A stretch of DNA of 36,252 nucleotides from assembly GCA_947380435.1 (NCBI GenBank), contig CANCRC010000004.1:1-36252 (forward strand), given 5' to 3'. The position numbers and the translations under genes were made by a program. The stretch comes from Chitinophagaceae bacterium. GTDB taxonomy: Bacteria > Bacteroidota > Bacteroidia > Chitinophagales > Chitinophagaceae. The notes below the pieces were generated by a model. It worked only from the letters and a program-made list of their open reading frames with translations, ran no database searches and had not been told where the DNA came from. This document shows, piece after piece, positions 1 to 9,059 of this stretch. How positions within the stretch are numbered: position 1 is the first letter of the stretch; every line of letters starts with the position of its first letter.

Positions 1-1
1 A

Positions 2-91
2 GCCGGGCTTTTACCCAATGATGAAAAATGGGTAGGAGAGATAGTAAAAAATATTAGTTATTTTAATGCCAAAGAATATTTTAAGCTATGA
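2..91 (+). CDS. uxaC: Glucuronate (uronate) isomerase, C-terminal fragment (truncated by window start)
   Basis: Open frame from base 2 translates to AGLLPNDEKWVGEIVKNISYFNAKEYFKL*, resembling the C-terminus of UxaC (ICYxNAKxYF); its TGA overlaps the ATG of the downstream KDG kinase (ATGA). Confidence 0.6.
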   Translation, partial: AGLLPNDEKWVGEIVKNISYFNAKEYFKL

Positions 92-1089
92 GTATAAACA
101 AAGTATTTTGTTTTGGTGAAATATTACTGCATTATGCACCACCGGTGAATAGTAATTTTATGGAGCAGCAGCAAATGCCTTTTTATTTAGGGGGTGCTGA
201 ATTAAATGTGGCCACTGCATTAGCCAAATGGGATATGCCTGTAAAATATGGAACAGCCATGCCGTCTCATTTTTTAACCGATACTATTATAAGTCATTTA
301 TCGAAAAAAAATATTGATACTTCGGCCATTCAGTTTTCTGGTAATCGTATAGGTTGCTTTTATTTAGCTACAGGCTTGGATATGAAAAGTGCAGGGGTAG
401 TCTATGATAGAGCCCATTCTTCTTTTGCAGAAATTAAGAAGGGAAGTATTCATTGGAAAGAAGTTTTGAAAGATGTGAATTGGTTTCATTTTAGCGCTAT
501 ATCGGCCTCTCTTACTCAAAATGCAACAGATGTTTGCATGGAGGCTTTAATAGCGGCAACAGAACTTGGTATTCCTATATCTGTTGATTTAAATTATAGA
601 GCCAAATTATGGCAGTATGGAAAAACGCCCATTGAAGTAATGTCTCAGTTGGTTAAGTACTGTACTGTATTAATGGGTAATCTTTGGGCGGTAGAAGATA
701 TGTTGGGTATTGCATCTAGTATAAAAACAAGTATCGGATGTTCTAATGAACAATTGTCAATAGCTGCAAATAATAGTATGTTGAAATTAAAAGAGCAGTA
801 CCCTTTGTTAAATACGATTGCCTATACATTTAGGCTAACTGAAACTTATTTTGGAGTCATGTTTAATAAAAATAATTTTTATACGTCTCCAACTTATAAA
901 ATTATAGATGTAAAAAACATAGTGGGTACTGGAGATTGCTTTATGGCGGGTCTTATATATGGAATGTATCATGAAAATACACCAGAGGAATTTATCAATT
1001 TTGCTGCAGCTGCTGCGGTTGGGAAATTATATGAATTAGGCGATGCAACAGAGCAGAGCCCTGAACAAATTAAAAATAGAATGCTATGA
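88..1089 (+). CDS. kdgK: 2-dehydro-3-deoxygluconate kinase (PfkB family)
   Basis: PfkB/ribokinase features (N-terminal GGAELNVATALAKW, C-terminal VGTGDCFMAGLIYGM) and operon context with KDPG aldolase. Confidence 0.85.
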   Translation: MSINKVFCFGEILLHYAPPVNSNFMEQQQMPFYLGGAELNVATALAKWDMPVKYGTAMPSHFLTDTIISHLSKKNIDTSAIQFSGNRIGCFYLATGLDMKSAGVVYDRAHSSFAEIKKGSIHWKEVLKDVNWFHFSAISASLTQNATDVCMEALIAATELGIPISVDLNYRAKLWQYGKTPIEVMSQLVKYCTVLMGNLWAVEDMLGIASSIKTSIGCSNEQLSIAANNSMLKLKEQYPLLNTIAYTFRLTETYFGVMFNKNNFYTSPTYKIIDVKNIVGTGDCFMAGLIYGMYHENTPEEFINFAAAAAVGKLYELGDATEQSPEQIKNRML

Positions 1090-1745
1090 TGACAGAAGAA
1101 CAAATGAAGGCTTATGTAAAAAAGGTAAAATTATTACCTTTATTTTATCATGATGATATTATAGTTTGTAAAGAAATTATCAAAGCATTATATACTGCGG
1201 GTATAAGATGTATTGAATTTACCAACAGAGGGCCGCTGGCTTTGGAGAATTTTAAATTATTATTAGCGCATAGAAATGAAAATTACCCTGACTTATTGTT
1301 AGCTATTGGCACTATTCAAAATCAGAAAGAAGCCCAAGCCTTTATAGAAGCGGGGGCCGATTTTTTAATTAGCCCATTTTTTGATCAGTCCATTGCAGAT
1401 GCAGCTTATTTACATAAGAAGCTTTGGATACCAGGTTGTATGACATCAACGGAAATTCATGTAGCTGAAACGGCGGGCTGTGATTTAATTAAATTATTTC
1501 CAGGTAATGTACTTGGGCCTGGTTTTGTAAATGCTATTAAGCCTTTATTCCCAACACTTAGTTTTTTAGTAACAGGAGGGGTGGAACTAAGTAAAGAAAA
1601 TTTAACTGCTTGGTTTAAAACCGGTGTAGTAGGTGTGGGCATGGGTAGTAAATTAATTAGTAATGAATTATTAGCTGCTAAGAATTATACCGCTATAGCC
1701 TCAGAGACTGCTAAGGCATTGGCAATTATTAATGCCATCAATTAA
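1086..1745 (+). CDS. eda: KDPG / 4-hydroxy-2-oxoglutarate aldolase
   Basis: CDLIKLFPG Schiff-base Lys motif, GIRCIEFTNRGP and VTGGV motifs; 4-nt overlap with kdgK. Confidence 0.88.
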   Translation: MMTEEQMKAYVKKVKLLPLFYHDDIIVCKEIIKALYTAGIRCIEFTNRGPLALENFKLLLAHRNENYPDLLLAIGTIQNQKEAQAFIEAGADFLISPFFDQSIADAAYLHKKLWIPGCMTSTEIHVAETAGCDLIKLFPGNVLGPGFVNAIKPLFPTLSFLVTGGVELSKENLTAWFKTGVVGVGMGSKLISNELLAAKNYTAIASETAKALAIINAIN

Positions 1746-1750
1746 TTTAA

Positions 1751-3334
1751 ATGAAAGTCGCAGCCATTGGTAAATATCGTTGGACTATCTGCGCACTATT
1801 ATTTTTTGCGACCACTGTTAATTATTTAGACAGGCAAGTATTAAGTTTATTAAAACCCACCCTTGAAAAGGAATTTGATTGGACGAATTCCGATTATGCA
1901 AATATTGCATCTGTGTTTCAGTTTGTCTATGCTATTAGTATGTTATTTGCAGGGCGTATTGTAGATAAATTAGGCACGAAATGGGGTTATGCTTTGGCCA
2001 TTATTATTTGGTCATTGGCCGCCATCATTCATGCTTTCGCTGTACCTGTTGGAACAAGTATTATTAGTATTTTAGGTTGGATGGGTATTGCCGCAGTACC
2101 TGTATCTATTGCAGGCTTTATGTTTTCAAGAGCTTTATTAGGATTTGGAGAAGCAGGTAATTTCCCTGCAGCCATTAAAGCCACTGCAGAATATTTTCCT
2201 AAAAAAGAAAGAGCCTTTGCTACTGGTATATTTAATTCAGGAACTAATGTGGGAGCTATTTTAGCTCCTTTATCCGTTCCTTGGATAGCAAGCCATTGGG
2301 GATGGGAGGCCGCCTTTATTATTATTGGAGCCATTGGTTTTCTTTGGTTAATTGCTTGGTTTATTTTTTATGACACACCTCAAAAGCAAATAAGACTAAG
2401 TACTGAAGAAAGAGCATACATTAATAGCGATAATGAAACAGAAGCTAAATTTGAAAATGGTATTCAAACCAATAAAATTTCATGGCTTACTTTACTAAAG
2501 TATAAACAAACATGGGCCTTTGCTATAGGTAAGTTTTTAACCGATGGGGTATGGTGGTTCTTTTTATTTTGGTTACCTGGTTATTTGAAGGATCAATATA
2601 ATATGCAAGGCACTGCTATCATACTGCCTTTATCGGTTTTATATAGTATGACCATGGTGGGTAGTATTGGAGGGGGTTGGTTGCCTACCTATTTTATTAA
2701 TAAAGGCTTCCTGCCTTATGAAGGTCGTATGAAGGCTATGTTACGCATTGCATTTATTCCTTTAGTGGTACTAGCTGTGCAACCTTTTGGATATTTAAGT
2801 TTTTGGGTACCAGTAATATTTATTGGCCTAGGTGCTTCAGCGCATCAGGCATGGTCTGCCAATATTTATACCACTGTTTCAGATATGTTTCCTAAGCGTT
2901 CCATTGCCACCGTTATTGGCATGGGAGGAATGGCAGGAGGTTTGGGAGGGGTAGTGGTTTCTAAAATAGGAGGTTGGTTATTTGATGCGTATAAATTAAA
3001 AGGTATTCAGCAAGGCATAGAATATGCTAATGCAAACGGTTTAGATACTTATTATGCTAAAATAAAAAGCCTTTCCATTTTAGATGCTAAGGGAGAATTC
3101 ATTTATCTTGTAAATAAAGAATGGAGCAATTTGCCAGCTAGTGCTATTGAGAAATTGCAAACCATTGACCCGATCAATTTTGAAAAATTTAGTCAAATGC
3201 AAAAATTATATATTCATGATTCAATGACCTTGGCCTATGGGTATATGTTTACATTTTGTGCAGTAGCTTATTTAATAGCTTGGCGTATTATGAAATGGTT
3301 GGTGCCAAAAGAAAAAATTATAAATATTATTTAA
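1751..3334 (+). CDS. MFS transporter, hexuronate/anion:cation symporter (ExuT-like)
   Basis: Hydrophobic 12-TM-like protein; NYLDRQVLSLLKPTLEKEF and LLGFGEAGNFPAAIKATAEYFPKKERAFATGIFNSGTNVGA are typical of the ACS family. Confidence 0.85.
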   Translation: MKVAAIGKYRWTICALLFFATTVNYLDRQVLSLLKPTLEKEFDWTNSDYANIASVFQFVYAISMLFAGRIVDKLGTKWGYALAIIIWSLAAIIHAFAVPVGTSIISILGWMGIAAVPVSIAGFMFSRALLGFGEAGNFPAAIKATAEYFPKKERAFATGIFNSGTNVGAILAPLSVPWIASHWGWEAAFIIIGAIGFLWLIAWFIFYDTPQKQIRLSTEERAYINSDNETEAKFENGIQTNKISWLTLLKYKQTWAFAIGKFLTDGVWWFFLFWLPGYLKDQYNMQGTAIILPLSVLYSMTMVGSIGGGWLPTYFINKGFLPYEGRMKAMLRIAFIPLVVLAVQPFGYLSFWVPVIFIGLGASAHQAWSANIYTTVSDMFPKRSIATVIGMGGMAGGLGGVVVSKIGGWLFDAYKLKGIQQGIEYANANGLDTYYAKIKSLSILDAKGEFIYLVNKEWSNLPASAIEKLQTIDPINFEKFSQMQKLYIHDSMTLAYGYMFTFCAVAYLIAWRIMKWLVPKEKIINII

Positions 3335-3345
3335 ATAAAGTTTTC

Positions 3346-4734
3346 ATGAAAGAAGTTAAATTAGGATTGCTTGGGGTATTCATTTTTTTGAGTGCTAGCT
3401 TATTGGCACAATCTAAAGTGGAAAACTTATTTAATGGCAAGGATTTAAAAGGCTGGGTGCAATACAATGGTAAAGCAAAGTATACGGTTGAAAATGGAGA
3501 AATTGTAGGAAGAACAGTGCCGAATGAGCCCAATAGTTTTTTATCTACTGAAAAATTATACGGCGATTTTATTTTAGAATTAGACCTTAAAGTAGATGAG
3601 CATATGAATTCGGGTATTCAGTTTAGAAGTGAAATAAACGATGCCAATGATAAATGCACTGTAACAGATAAACATACCCCCAATAGAGTACATGGTTATC
3701 AAATGGAGGTCGATCCTTCCCCTAGAGCCTGGAGTGGTGGTATTTACGACGAAGCTAGAAGAGAGTGGTTATATCCCTTAGAGTATAATACGTCAGCTAA
3801 ATCGGCTTTTAAAAATAATGTTTGGAATCATTATAAAATTGAAGCCATAGGTAATAGTATAAGAACTTGGGTGAATGGTGTAGAATGCGCTCATATTATT
3901 GATAACATGACTTTAAAAGGTTTTATTTCTTTACAAGTGCATGAAATAGGAAATCCTAAGGACGCAGGTCAGGAAGTGCGTTGGAAAAATATTAAAATTC
4001 AAACTACCAATTTGAAACCGGCAGCGCCCTCTTCTTTATTTGTGGTGAATTTAATTCCTAATACCATTTCAGAAGACGAGCAAAGAAATGGTGTAAGGCT
4101 TTTATGGGATGGGCTAAGCAGCAAAGGTTGGAGAGGGGCGTATAAAAATTATTTTCCTGAAAATGTATGGTATGTAAAGGACGGTACTTTAAATGTGAAA
4201 GGATCTAATGGGAAAGAAGCTGCTAATGGAGGAGATATAGTAACCGTGGATGAGTTTCATGCTTTTGATTTACAATTTGAATTTCAAATGTCAGATACTG
4301 CGAATAGTGGTGTAAAATATTTTGTGACTGAAAAAGAAAACAATACTGGTTCTGCGATTGGATTAGAATATCAAATATTAGATGATGATAAACATCCCGA
4401 TGCATTACTTGGGTCTATTGGTAATAGAACCAACGCTTCTTTATATGATATGATTCCTGCTTTAAGAATTGGTGCTGGTAGAAGAGAAAAAATACCTATT
4501 GGCGCTTGGAACAGAGGTCGCATTATTGTTTTTCCTGATGGAAAAATTGAACATTGGATAAATGGATGGAAAGTAGTAGAGTACCAAAGAGGTACTCAAT
4601 ATTTTTATGCATTGGTAGCTAAAAGTAAATATGTGGTATGGCCAAATTTTGGAATGGCTGAAAAAGGGCATATCTTATTGCAAGAACATGGCTACCATGT
4701 AGCCTTTAGAAGTATTAAAATAAAAGAACTATAG
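3346..4734 (+). CDS. Secreted protein with two DUF1080 (3-keto-disaccharide hydrolase-type) domains
   Basis: Signal peptide MKEVKLGLLGVFIFLSASLLAQ; two repeats of LFNGKDLKGW.../LLWDGLSSKGW... with YGDFILELDLKV...NSGIQFR and FDLQFEFQMS...NSGVKYF. The ORF-track start at 3256 overlaps the transporter; Met at 3346 preferred. Confidence 0.82.
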   Translation: MKEVKLGLLGVFIFLSASLLAQSKVENLFNGKDLKGWVQYNGKAKYTVENGEIVGRTVPNEPNSFLSTEKLYGDFILELDLKVDEHMNSGIQFRSEINDANDKCTVTDKHTPNRVHGYQMEVDPSPRAWSGGIYDEARREWLYPLEYNTSAKSAFKNNVWNHYKIEAIGNSIRTWVNGVECAHIIDNMTLKGFISLQVHEIGNPKDAGQEVRWKNIKIQTTNLKPAAPSSLFVVNLIPNTISEDEQRNGVRLLWDGLSSKGWRGAYKNYFPENVWYVKDGTLNVKGSNGKEAANGGDIVTVDEFHAFDLQFEFQMSDTANSGVKYFVTEKENNTGSAIGLEYQILDDDKHPDALLGSIGNRTNASLYDMIPALRIGAGRREKIPIGAWNRGRIIVFPDGKIEHWINGWKVVEYQRGTQYFYALVAKSKYVVWPNFGMAEKGHILLQEHGYHVAFRSIKIKEL

Positions 4735-4796
4735 AAATCAAAATTATAAAAAGCAACATTTTCAACTTATTATAGTAAGTCATTAAAAACAAGTTT

Positions 4797-6155
4797 ATGA
4801 AAAATTCAAGAAGAAATTTTATTAAAACAACCACCAAGGCTACAGCAGCTACTTATGCTGCCACCTTAGGATTTTCTGCTAAAAGTTATGCCAATATCAT
4901 GGGTGCTAATGATAGAGTAAGACTAGGTGTGGTAGGTTATTCAGATAGGTTTAGACAAACGCATCTACCTTGTTTTTTGAATCATTATAAGGAATTGAAT
5001 TTTGAAATTGTAGCCGTTTCAGATATATGGAAAATAAGAAGAGAAGAAGGTAAAGATTTTTTAGAAAAAACTTTTGGACATTCTATAAGAGCTGCGCGCA
5101 ACAATGAAGAACTATATGCAGGAAAAGATATTGATGGCGTTTTTATTAGTACAGCCGATTTTCAACATGCCATTCATGCCACAGAAGCTGTCAATGCAGG
5201 TATGGATGTTTACTGTGAAAAGCCTTTTGCAGAAACCATGGAAGACAATAGAATGGCCTTAAAAACTATTAAAGCTTCTGATAGAATTGTACAAATTGGT
5301 TCACAGAGAAGAAGTGGCCCTAATTATCAGGCTGCTGCCGAATTTATTCAAGCTGGAAAGTTTGGACCCATTACCATGGTGGAATTAACTTGGAATGTAA
5401 ACCAACCTGGCCGTTGGAGAAGACCAGACTTAGTCGCAAAATGTAAAGAAGAGGATTTAGATTGGAACCGTTTTTTATTAAATCGTCCGCATGAAAATTT
5501 TGATCCCAGAAAATATTTAGAGTATAGATTGTTCTGGCCTTATTCATCTGGCATGCCTGGACAATGGATGAGTCATCAAATAGATACAGTGAATTGGTTC
5601 AGTCAGTTACCACATCCAAGAAGTGTAACTGCTAATGGTGGGGTATATGCTTGGAAAGATGGAAGAAAAAACTGGGATACCACTACAGCTGTATTTGACT
5701 ACGGCCCTTTAGATGATATGTCTAAAGGTTTTCAAGTTGTATTTATGTCTCGTATGCATAATGGCGATGAAAACCCTTCTGAAATTTATTATTCCAATGG
5801 AGGCGAATTAAATTTAGTAACTAATATGGTTTCTTCTAATGGTGGTTTGCAAGCAGGTTCAGCTGCTGCTATGAAAATGCAGCCTAATTTATTAGAGAAG
5901 TATAATTTATCGGACAATGCAACCAAGGTGGCAGCCTCAGCTAATACGGGTGGAGATGTACTCACTTCTGCACATGTGCGTAATTGGATGGAATGTATAA
6001 GATCAAGAAAACAACCTAATGCACCAGTAGAAGCGGGTTATCAGCATTCTATTGCTAATATTATGACCAATGCGGCTTGTCGCACAGGGGCAAAAGTAAG
6101 CTTCGATGAAAAAACACAGGAGGTAATGGCAAACGGGAAGGTATTTAAGTATTAG
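4797..6155 (+). CDS. Gfo/Idh/MocA family oxidoreductase with Tat signal
   Basis: Twin-arginine N-terminus SRRNFIKTTTKATAATYAATLG; YCEKPFAETMEDN motif of Gfo/Idh/MocA enzymes. Confidence 0.88.
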   Translation: MKNSRRNFIKTTTKATAATYAATLGFSAKSYANIMGANDRVRLGVVGYSDRFRQTHLPCFLNHYKELNFEIVAVSDIWKIRREEGKDFLEKTFGHSIRAARNNEELYAGKDIDGVFISTADFQHAIHATEAVNAGMDVYCEKPFAETMEDNRMALKTIKASDRIVQIGSQRRSGPNYQAAAEFIQAGKFGPITMVELTWNVNQPGRWRRPDLVAKCKEEDLDWNRFLLNRPHENFDPRKYLEYRLFWPYSSGMPGQWMSHQIDTVNWFSQLPHPRSVTANGGVYAWKDGRKNWDTTTAVFDYGPLDDMSKGFQVVFMSRMHNGDENPSEIYYSNGGELNLVTNMVSSNGGLQAGSAAAMKMQPNLLEKYNLSDNATKVAASANTGGDVLTSAHVRNWMECIRSRKQPNAPVEAGYQHSIANIMTNAACRTGAKVSFDEKTQEVMANGKVFKY

Positions 6156-6164
6156 TTTTATGTA

Positions 6165-7823
6165 CTAATCGACCTTATACATTTTCTCATAATACTCTTC
6201 GGCCATTCTATTGCTGTCAAATTGGAAACGAACATCCTTCATTCCGTTTTGTGTAATCTGACGCCAAGTATCTTTGTTGTCATAATACATAGGAACTATT
6301 TGTTGCTCTAAAATTTTATATAATTCATCTAAATCGTAGTCGTCTTGTTGTTGTGTGCTCATGTTTTCATAATCGGCCTTTGGAATTACAAAGCCATTAT
6401 TTCCATGATTAATAAATTCTGGTATCCATCCATCATCGGTAGAGAAGTTAATGGCGCCATTCATTGCAGCGGTCATGCCGCTTGTTCCTGAAGCTTCTCT
6501 TGGCACACGCGGGTTATTTAGCCAAACATCTGAAGCTTGTTTCATTCTCTTGCTTAAACCTAATTCATAACCAATTAATACAGCTACATTATTATAGTTC
6601 TTACTTAAGTGTACTAAATTATTGAATTGAGAAATGGCAGGATGGTCTACTGGATAAGGTTTGCCTGCAAATATAATTTGTACCGGATATTTTGCATTAG
6701 AAAGCAATTTTTCAAAACGATCTAAATCCCATGACAAGAAATCGGCTCTTTTATAGCCAGCAAAACGTCTTGCCCAAACAATGGTTAAAACATTCGGGTC
6801 AAATACTTTTCCTGTTTGATCGGCTACAATTTCAAAAGCGCGTTTTTTCAAATACATTTTACGGTCATCAAATCCTGCTTCATCTTGATTTTCTGCAAAA
6901 CGGTATAATTGTTTATCGGCCCAGTAGCGCCAGTTCTGTGCGTTGGTAATATGGGTGATAGGGCAGATGCCATCATACTTACTCCATAATTCTCTACTTA
7001 CATGTCCGTGTAGTTCAGAAACGCCATTGGCTTTTCTGGCAAAACGAAGGGCTGCTAAAGAGTGATTGAACTGATCGTCTTCAATACCTGTTAATTTTCT
7101 TACTTCATCCATACTTAAGCCACAGAAATAACCCATTTTATGACATAAATAAATATCGTGTTTTTCATTGCCTGCTTCTTCTGGGGTATGGGTAGTGAAC
7201 ACTAAACGTTTTTTAACTTCTGCTAAGGACTTAAATTTATTCAATAAATAAAAGGCTGCAGAGAATCCATGGGCTTCATTTAAATGATATACTTCCGGAT
7301 TGAAATTTAATTCATCAATTAATTTTGCACCGGCAACACCTAATAAAATAAATTGAGCCACTTTGGTTGCAACATTGGCATCATATAAACGGTGCGTGAT
7401 GGTTTGAGAAACATAATCGTTCTCAGGTAAATCGGTGCTTAATAAAAATAGGGGAGCACTGCAAAAAGTATTAGGCGCTAAATAAAATGCCTTTACCCAT
7501 ACTGGATGGTCATGAATAAGTATTTGGTATTTAATACCTGTGTCTTCTAAGAAAGAATATATTTTTTCCATGAAAGTTACCTGCAAGGTTTGGTCTTGGT
7601 TGCGCGCTTGGTCATAGTAACCATACTTCCATAAAATACCTACACCAATTAAATTTTGGTTTAACTCAAAAGCACTTCTTAAATGGGAGCCTGCTAAAAA
7701 ACCTAGGCCACCACTATATATTTTCAAAGGTTGATGAATAGCAAATTCCATAGAAAAATAAGCTGCCTTTTTCTTGAATTGATCATTAATAGCATAAGGC
7801 ACTTGATAGTTTCTAAAACTCAT
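6165..7823 (-). CDS. glgP: Alpha-glucan phosphorylase-like protein (short GT35-type), PLP Lys replaced by Thr
   Basis: THTPEEAGNEKHD, VWARRFAGYKRADFL and EASGTSGMTAAMNGAINFSTDDGW match phosphorylase motifs; see finding about the missing PLP lysine. Confidence 0.8.
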   Translation of the reverse strand: MSFRNYQVPYAINDQFKKKAAYFSMEFAIHQPLKIYSGGLGFLAGSHLRSAFELNQNLIGVGILWKYGYYDQARNQDQTLQVTFMEKIYSFLEDTGIKYQILIHDHPVWVKAFYLAPNTFCSAPLFLLSTDLPENDYVSQTITHRLYDANVATKVAQFILLGVAGAKLIDELNFNPEVYHLNEAHGFSAAFYLLNKFKSLAEVKKRLVFTTHTPEEAGNEKHDIYLCHKMGYFCGLSMDEVRKLTGIEDDQFNHSLAALRFARKANGVSELHGHVSRELWSKYDGICPITHITNAQNWRYWADKQLYRFAENQDEAGFDDRKMYLKKRAFEIVADQTGKVFDPNVLTIVWARRFAGYKRADFLSWDLDRFEKLLSNAKYPVQIIFAGKPYPVDHPAISQFNNLVHLSKNYNNVAVLIGYELGLSKRMKQASDVWLNNPRVPREASGTSGMTAAMNGAINFSTDDGWIPEFINHGNNGFVIPKADYENMSTQQQDDYDLDELYKILEQQIVPMYYDNKDTWRQITQNGMKDVRFQFDSNRMAEEYYEKMYKVD

Positions 7824-7929
7824 ACAAACGGGTTTGGTTATTTGACTGCAATATAATGGTATTTGAAGAAAATGTAATTATTACACATTAAACTGTGGAT
7901 AAGAACCAGCTATAGGGCTTGATTGTGGA

Positions 7930-8877
7930 TTATTTCTTCTTTTTTACCTTTCTTTTTTTGTCATAACTATCATTAAAATAGCAGGTCATATTGCGGTGAT
8001 TTCCACAATTCCCATCTTCTTTAATATTTATAACATTGCCTTGTATGGTGAAATGAATAATACAAGGATCTCCTTTTTCTGAATAAGTAGCTTGGTTTTT
8101 TGTGAAATTCATCATGCCTTTTAATTCACCTGTACAGCTACCATTCTGTTTTTCAAAATGCAAGAAAAATTGATACTTATTTTGAACAGCGTAGTCTCTT
8201 ATAGAAATAAAATTTTTAGCATCTCTTGCATAGTCCCCACTATAGGTATTATTCATAGACATAGTGTCTAGAGGGTTGAGCACTTTTTTAGTTTCTGGTT
8301 TTTTATTGCTATCAAAATAAATTAATCTAAAACTACTATCGGTATAAGCCCATCCCTTTTTTTCGTATGTAAGAGAATTGTCTTCTGCTAATTTATTTTC
8401 TTCCACTAAAAAAGATGGCTCTCTATTAATATTTAAATTCTTTCCATACATTTTAGAACTATGATTCTCCTCATTAAATTCTGTAATCACTTTATAATCT
8501 AAGAACTTATTTTTTTTGCTAAATACCACTACCGCTATTTCTTGTTTTTTAGGATGGCTTACATTTAATAATAAATAGTATTCTTCTTCTTTTTCAATTC
8601 TAATAATAGGATGTAGGAAAGCTTTTTTATCTTTGATGCCTACTATGTTTTCAACAATGGAGTCTGGTACAAACTGCGCCAATGCTTTACGACCAATTAT
8701 TAAAGTATCTGTAAACTTGTGCAAATTGGAATCGGAAATAGAAGTAGGTAAACTAGCTGCTTTAAATACTTTATTAAAGTCATTAATGGTAAGGGGCGTA
8801 TTGCCCGTTAAGTCCGGTTTTTTCTCCGAGCATGCAATGATAAAGCAGTAGAATAATATAAAGTAGCCCTTACGCAT
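7930..8877 (-). CDS. Hypothetical lipoprotein
   Basis: Lipobox-like N-terminus MRKGYFILFYCFIIAC; Lys-rich C-terminus; no family recognised. Confidence 0.65.
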   Translation of the reverse strand: MRKGYFILFYCFIIACSEKKPDLTGNTPLTINDFNKVFKAASLPTSISDSNLHKFTDTLIIGRKALAQFVPDSIVENIVGIKDKKAFLHPIIRIEKEEEYYLLLNVSHPKKQEIAVVVFSKKNKFLDYKVITEFNEENHSSKMYGKNLNINREPSFLVEENKLAEDNSLTYEKKGWAYTDSSFRLIYFDSNKKPETKKVLNPLDTMSMNNTYSGDYARDAKNFISIRDYAVQNKYQFFLHFEKQNGSCTGELKGMMNFTKNQATYSEKGDPCIIHFTIQGNVINIKEDGNCGNHRNMTCYFNDSYDKKRKVKKKK

Positions 8878-8964
8878 CTTCTAGTTTTTTGCTAAAATAG
8901 ACTATCAAACTGAGTTAGGCAAAAGCTTTTATCATTAAATTTACATTACTACGGGCATGAACCA

Positions 8965-8977
8965 TTTAGCCTCTAAA
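8965..8977. promoter_or_regulatory. Inverted repeat TTTAG-CCT-CTAAA upstream of the metal transporter; candidate metalloregulator box
   Basis: Perfect 5-bp half sites in the divergent intergenic region 8878-9059. Confidence 0.3.
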
Positions 8978-9059
8978 AAGGGCCAAAATCGACACTGACC
9001 ATTAGTTATATAATTATTAGGTGCTTGATGAAGTATTTAATTTAGAAGGAAGTACAATT

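Noticed and set aside
2029-2334. Antisense ORF of 101 aa, and similar antisense ORFs (e.g. 9617-10009, 10019-10294, 4223-4405, 25122-25388)
   Set aside because: They lie fully inside well-supported conserved genes on the other strand, have no recognisable domains and no ribosome-binding or promoter context. They are shadow ORFs of AT-rich coding DNA.
3256-3345. N-terminal extension of the DUF1080 ORF
   Set aside because: It overlaps the transporter 3' end and would bury a clear signal peptide beginning at Met 3346.
6151-6169. Small hairpin ATTAGT...ACTAAT spanning both stop codons of convergent genes
   Set aside because: Only 6 bp, AT-rich and partly dictated by the two TAG stops; insufficient to call a terminator.
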